In this document: positions 60,901 to 64,000 of the stretch, one piece after another
How the letters are laid out: the number at the start of each line of letters is the position of its first letter
How positions within the stretch are numbered: the stretch's first letter is position 1
Source of the DNA: Cichorium intybus
Lineage: Eukaryota; Streptophyta; Magnoliopsida; Asterales; Asteraceae
Length of the DNA stretch: 64,000 nt
Direction of reading: 5' to 3'
Assembly: GCA_023525715.1 (NCBI GenBank)
Contig: CM042013.1
Location: 72,986,994-73,050,993 of the forward strand
Program-made: the position numbers and the translations under genes
Notes under the pieces: generated by a model
The model's database searches: none
What the model was told of the DNA's origin: nothing
What the model saw: only the letters and a program-made list of their open reading frames with translations

Positions 60901-63900
60901 CTATACTCGAAAGTTTCTCTTGTATGCCCACTTCAGAGTCTTTCGTACTGCAAGATACCAGTTCATATGATCTATGAACTTCTTCTTTTTCTCGGTGGTA
61001 TTTGCATGACAGGCATTGACATGAGAAATCATCCCTGTGATGAAAGAGGAGGGATGGAGGCCTATGTAGTCTATTCCAAAGAACTTGATTGTGACTTCGG
61101 TTTCATTTCGAAGTCCTTTGAAAACTACGCCATATGGTTCGTCTAAGATCTCTCCATTCTTGAATCTTGCTATGTTCCGAACTACAACAGGAGGAGTGTT
61201 CAAAGGTTGTCTGTAGTAGGAACATAGCTCCAGGTCTTGTTTTGAAAATCTGAGAAGATAGTTGTTAAGAAAGCCCAGTATGTGATTTTTGATAGCAAGG
61301 GCAGACATTGCAGCATGAGCAGCATCCCCGCTTCGCAGAAGATCAAGAATCTGGATGAAGTCCATAGGATTCATGATTGGGAAGTCTGCAATTGAGAACC
61401 TGGATTCAACTTCGTCTTCCCCCCTAAGAACAAGAAATTCATAATTTCTGAAGCCCAAATAGACTTCAGCTTCTTTAATTGAAATGATTTTCTTTATCTT
61501 GTTCAGGCTCCAAACATAGCTCTGCCGTTGAATGTATTTGGCATGAAAGTTTATTTTGTTGGTCCAAAAACTTGCTTTCTGATCCTCTGGTACCGAAGAG
61601 ACGAATTGAAGGAAAGCGAAAGTCTTCGGATTGAATGGAATGTCAAGCTGGATGTCTTCGGAGTCAACAATTGAAAAACTCCGAAGAGGAAGTCTATTAA
61701 GTACATTTGGATTTTGAAATCCAAATTGCTTGATTGCCTCAACGGTCCATTCACCATTATCTCAAGCAAATTCATTTATCTTGATCATCAAATTGTAATC
61801 TGCTCGCCTGGCCATGTATGTTTCTTCCATGTGTGGGGCAATTATGTTTTCTAGTGATCGGTCTGTTGAGCTTCCAGCTCCAGCCGATCCACTAGCAGCC
61901 ATAGTAGTGGTTGTAATGGTTGAGGTTGAAGGACCTGCTGTAGCTGCAGGGATCTGTCTATGCCTGCCATGTGGCCTAGACAACTTGTCAGAAAAATTTA
62001 TCAGAGGTTGAAGTACGACTCTCAACTTTGCAACCAAGTCTTGTGTGAGAGCTGCATTTGTTCGTTTCAGTTCCTCTGTAAATCTTGTGACATCGGAAGC
62101 GGTTTGGGCGGCAGTGAGCTCTTCAATTTTTGCTCTGGCCTCATCAAGCTGTTTTTCAAGCTTGGTACTTTGCTGGGATTCACTCCGAAGTCCTTGCAAG
62201 ACTTTCATGACTTCGGAGTTAGTTTTATCTGTCTTCTCGGTAAGGGCATCAACCTTCTCGTTGATGGTGGTGACAGCGGATTCCAACTTCTTTTCGAAGG
62301 AAGATTAGATCTTATTTTGTTCTTCCAAAAGCTTTTGTTCAAGCTTTTGTATGGAATCCTTGAATTCTTTGGACAAGGAGAACTCCAGAGATTCAATCTC
62401 TTCGGTGATGTCACCCAAGGTTGGTTTGGTGGGATCAAAGCCAGTTTGAGCTTGAATGAGAGTGTCAAGCTTGGAGTTGAGGACTTTGTACTGTTTCATT
62501 AGTACAAATCCTTCGTCTGGCAAGTCTTCATCAGACACTCCTTCTACATTCAATGGAGCCATATGAAAGGCTTCAAAGAAGGCAGCCGAATTTGGGTTTT
62601 GTCTTGATGGTGATGTGGGTAAGTCAAACTCAGGTAGTGAAAAATCAATACCAGAGAAAGGTACCTCGGAGGTTGGAGGAGCAGTTGTTGGTGGTTGAGG
62701 AGGTATTTCCGATGTAGTAGGGTGAATGGTGGTAGTTTGTTGAGCTGTTGTGAAAGGTGGTGGAGGAGGTATGGTATGTGTAGGTGTGGGTGGTTTGGTT
62801 GTTTTAGGTGGAGATGGAGGAATGGTAGTTTGCAATGGAGAGGTAGGTCTGGTTGTTGATGTAGGTGAAGGAGGTTGATCTGCGAATTGTTCTTCTTCTT
62901 GTTATTCTTCATGGACTGTGGATGGAGTCCTTTCTGAGTCCGAAGACTCATCCACAACCATGATTTTTCTTTGCCTCTTCGGCTGTTTCCTCTTCGGTGT
63001 TGTTTTCACCGAAGTCTTTCTTTTCTTCTCTTCCTTTTTAGGACCGCTGGGTCCACCAGCCATTTTCCTCTTCCCTTTTCCTTTTAGAAGCTCTTTCATA
63101 GGTGCAACCTGACTTATATCGCGAATTGGGTAAGGAATTATTAAGGTGTTACGATAAGAGTTTACCTCATTGCATTCCAGGGGAACTTTGGATAGCATGA
63201 CATTTGGAATTTGAGCACAGAAGTCAGCAGGTTTGTCGTCTAGAATCGGAATAGCAATGGGAGTGAACTTCATCTCAGCAAGTGAAGGATCAGGAACATA
63301 ACCTATCTGCTGGTAATTGGCATGAACGACGATTGCCCAGAATCTTGCATTAGCAATTTCTGTTCCCTTCATACTGTGATTGATGTGGGAGCAGAAATCA
63401 GTCCACAGAATTGTTGCGAAGTCCACCTTGACATCATAGTAAATTCCGTAGAGGAGACCTTGGAATGTAACACTTGCAGAGTCAAGGCCTGAGGTTCTAC
63501 CAGAAAGACATCTCAGGAAGATACTGAAGAAGTATCTCCAGAGGTCAGGGAGTTGGTTTTTCTTGAAAGTGCTGATTCTTTCAAGTGGGGGTTCATACCC
63601 CATTTTGTTGAACATATTGACCAGTTGGTCAGCAGATGGGACCACCATTTCTTTTGAGTTGTAGATTGGAAGTCGGAGAGCTTCAGCAAACTTTTCTTTT
63701 GTTAATTGCACTTTCTTTGTTTTGCCCTTGGCATCAACCGCTTCATAGTGCACGGATTTGACTTGGTTGTTGGAGTCAAACAGAGCATTAGACGTGTAGT
63801 GTGCCCTGTGAACCAAAGTCGCAGGAATGGAGGGAGTGCAGGTTAGGGCGTAACCTAGTACGGATCTCTTCATGCATTCCACCAATGCATCGATTGGTTT

Positions 63901-64000
63901 AGGGTAAAGAGATAGATCGTTTCGTAGTACCAGGTTTGATGATTGACTCTTGAGATTTGGAATAGACATGGCTTCAGCGGTTTGCGATGATGCTTCAGCG
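60901..64000 (-). pseudogene. over 1,030-codon retroelement frame of unknown function, three in-frame stops, 5' end outside window
   Basis: One frame stays in register from the window edge to a TAG at 60901, broken only by TAA (62902-62904), TAA (62305-62307) and TGA (61762-61764). Its first in-window ATG is at 63969, but the frame is open upstream to 64000. Order: a globular N-terminal part (about 280 residues: LALTCTP-like Cys region, RISTFKKNQLPDLWRYFFSI, GRTSGLDSASVTFQGLLYGI, ILWTDFCSHINHSM); a Lys/Arg-rich nuclear-signal-like stretch (63100-62960); a Pro/Thr-rich stretch (62880-62650); coiled-coil-like heptads (about 62460-62050); a Ser/Thr/Ala patch (SGSAGAGSSTD); and a C-terminal globular part. 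It ends just before the polypurine tract, the place of the extra env-like ORF of Sirevirus-type Copia elements. That is inference; I do not recognise a domain. Confidence 0.65.

Larger units (their letters stand above)
60361..64000 (-). mobile_element. 3' end of a minus-strand LTR retrotransposon, continues past the window
   Basis: 3' LTR at 60361-60868 (minus strand TGTTTAG...CCCAACA), polypurine tract AAAGGGGGAGAT (60869-60880), then a very long reading frame. The AAGGGGGAGATTGTT junction is the common Copia-type layout. The 5' LTR, primer site and any pol lie outside the window, so the lineage cannot be fixed. Confidence 0.72.

Noticed and set aside
62045..62502. Plus-strand ORFs over the right-edge pseudogene
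   Set aside because: Antisense shadows of the coiled-coil and Pro-rich coding region on the minus strand.

Overview
This looks like a repeat-dominated intergenic stretch of a flowering-plant nuclear genome, most likely a eudicot and possibly Asteraceae (weak inference from the overall look of the retroelements). The evidence is plant-type LINE proteins, Copia-type gag proteins, an Athila-like ORF1, LTRs followed by initiator-Met-tRNA primer sites, very low gene density, and more than 20 long (TA)n arrays. No intact host gene is visible. The only host-gene-like piece is a broken exon resembling plant villin at the extreme left. No tRNA, rRNA or CRISPR was recognised.

Layout. 1-400: villin-like exon fragment with a nonsense codon. 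413-2187: end of a (TA)n-anchored inverted-repeat element and three (TA)n arrays. 2188-6161: unassigned AT-rich DNA with one LTR-like stretch. 6162-13748: element I, a minus-strand LTR element whose only protein is a Copia-type gag (TR-GAG-like), with almost identical LTRs. About 14100-24543: a plus-strand LINE whose ORF1 is split by a 5.56-kb LTR element (14489-20052, perfect GTATC target duplication); that element's 5' LTR in turn holds a 456-bp hAT-type MITE with an 8-bp duplication. 24739-about 27843: a second LINE copy of the same family in the opposite direction, tail to tail with the first.

28073-54899 is the most unusual part. Eight or more separate elements lie like beads on a string, nearly every junction being a long (TA)n array. 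They include short elements with 35-90 bp terminal inverted repeats and internal palindromes, and two LTR elements (II, 34151-40607; III, 44052-50665) related to element I in their LTRs, primer site and a conserved non-coding leader motif. Element II has no gag. Element III contains a minus-strand Athila-like LTR and ORF1 remnant. A Harbinger-type MITE lies at 53056-53363.

54900-57609: AT-rich DNA with a 217-bp nearly perfect palindrome. 57610-60160: complete short Copia-type element with gag, a deleted protease region, 316-bp LTRs and a CTCAC target duplication. 60361-64000 and beyond: 3' end of another minus-strand LTR element. Its 3' LTR and polypurine tract are preceded by one reading frame of over 1,000 codons with three in-frame stops, running off the right edge.

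Functionally the window is a record of nested insertions, largely of non-autonomous elements that would depend on proteins encoded elsewhere. The two questions most worth pursuing are why so many unrelated elements are bounded by (TA)n, and what the repeated leader motif of the element I/II/III family does.
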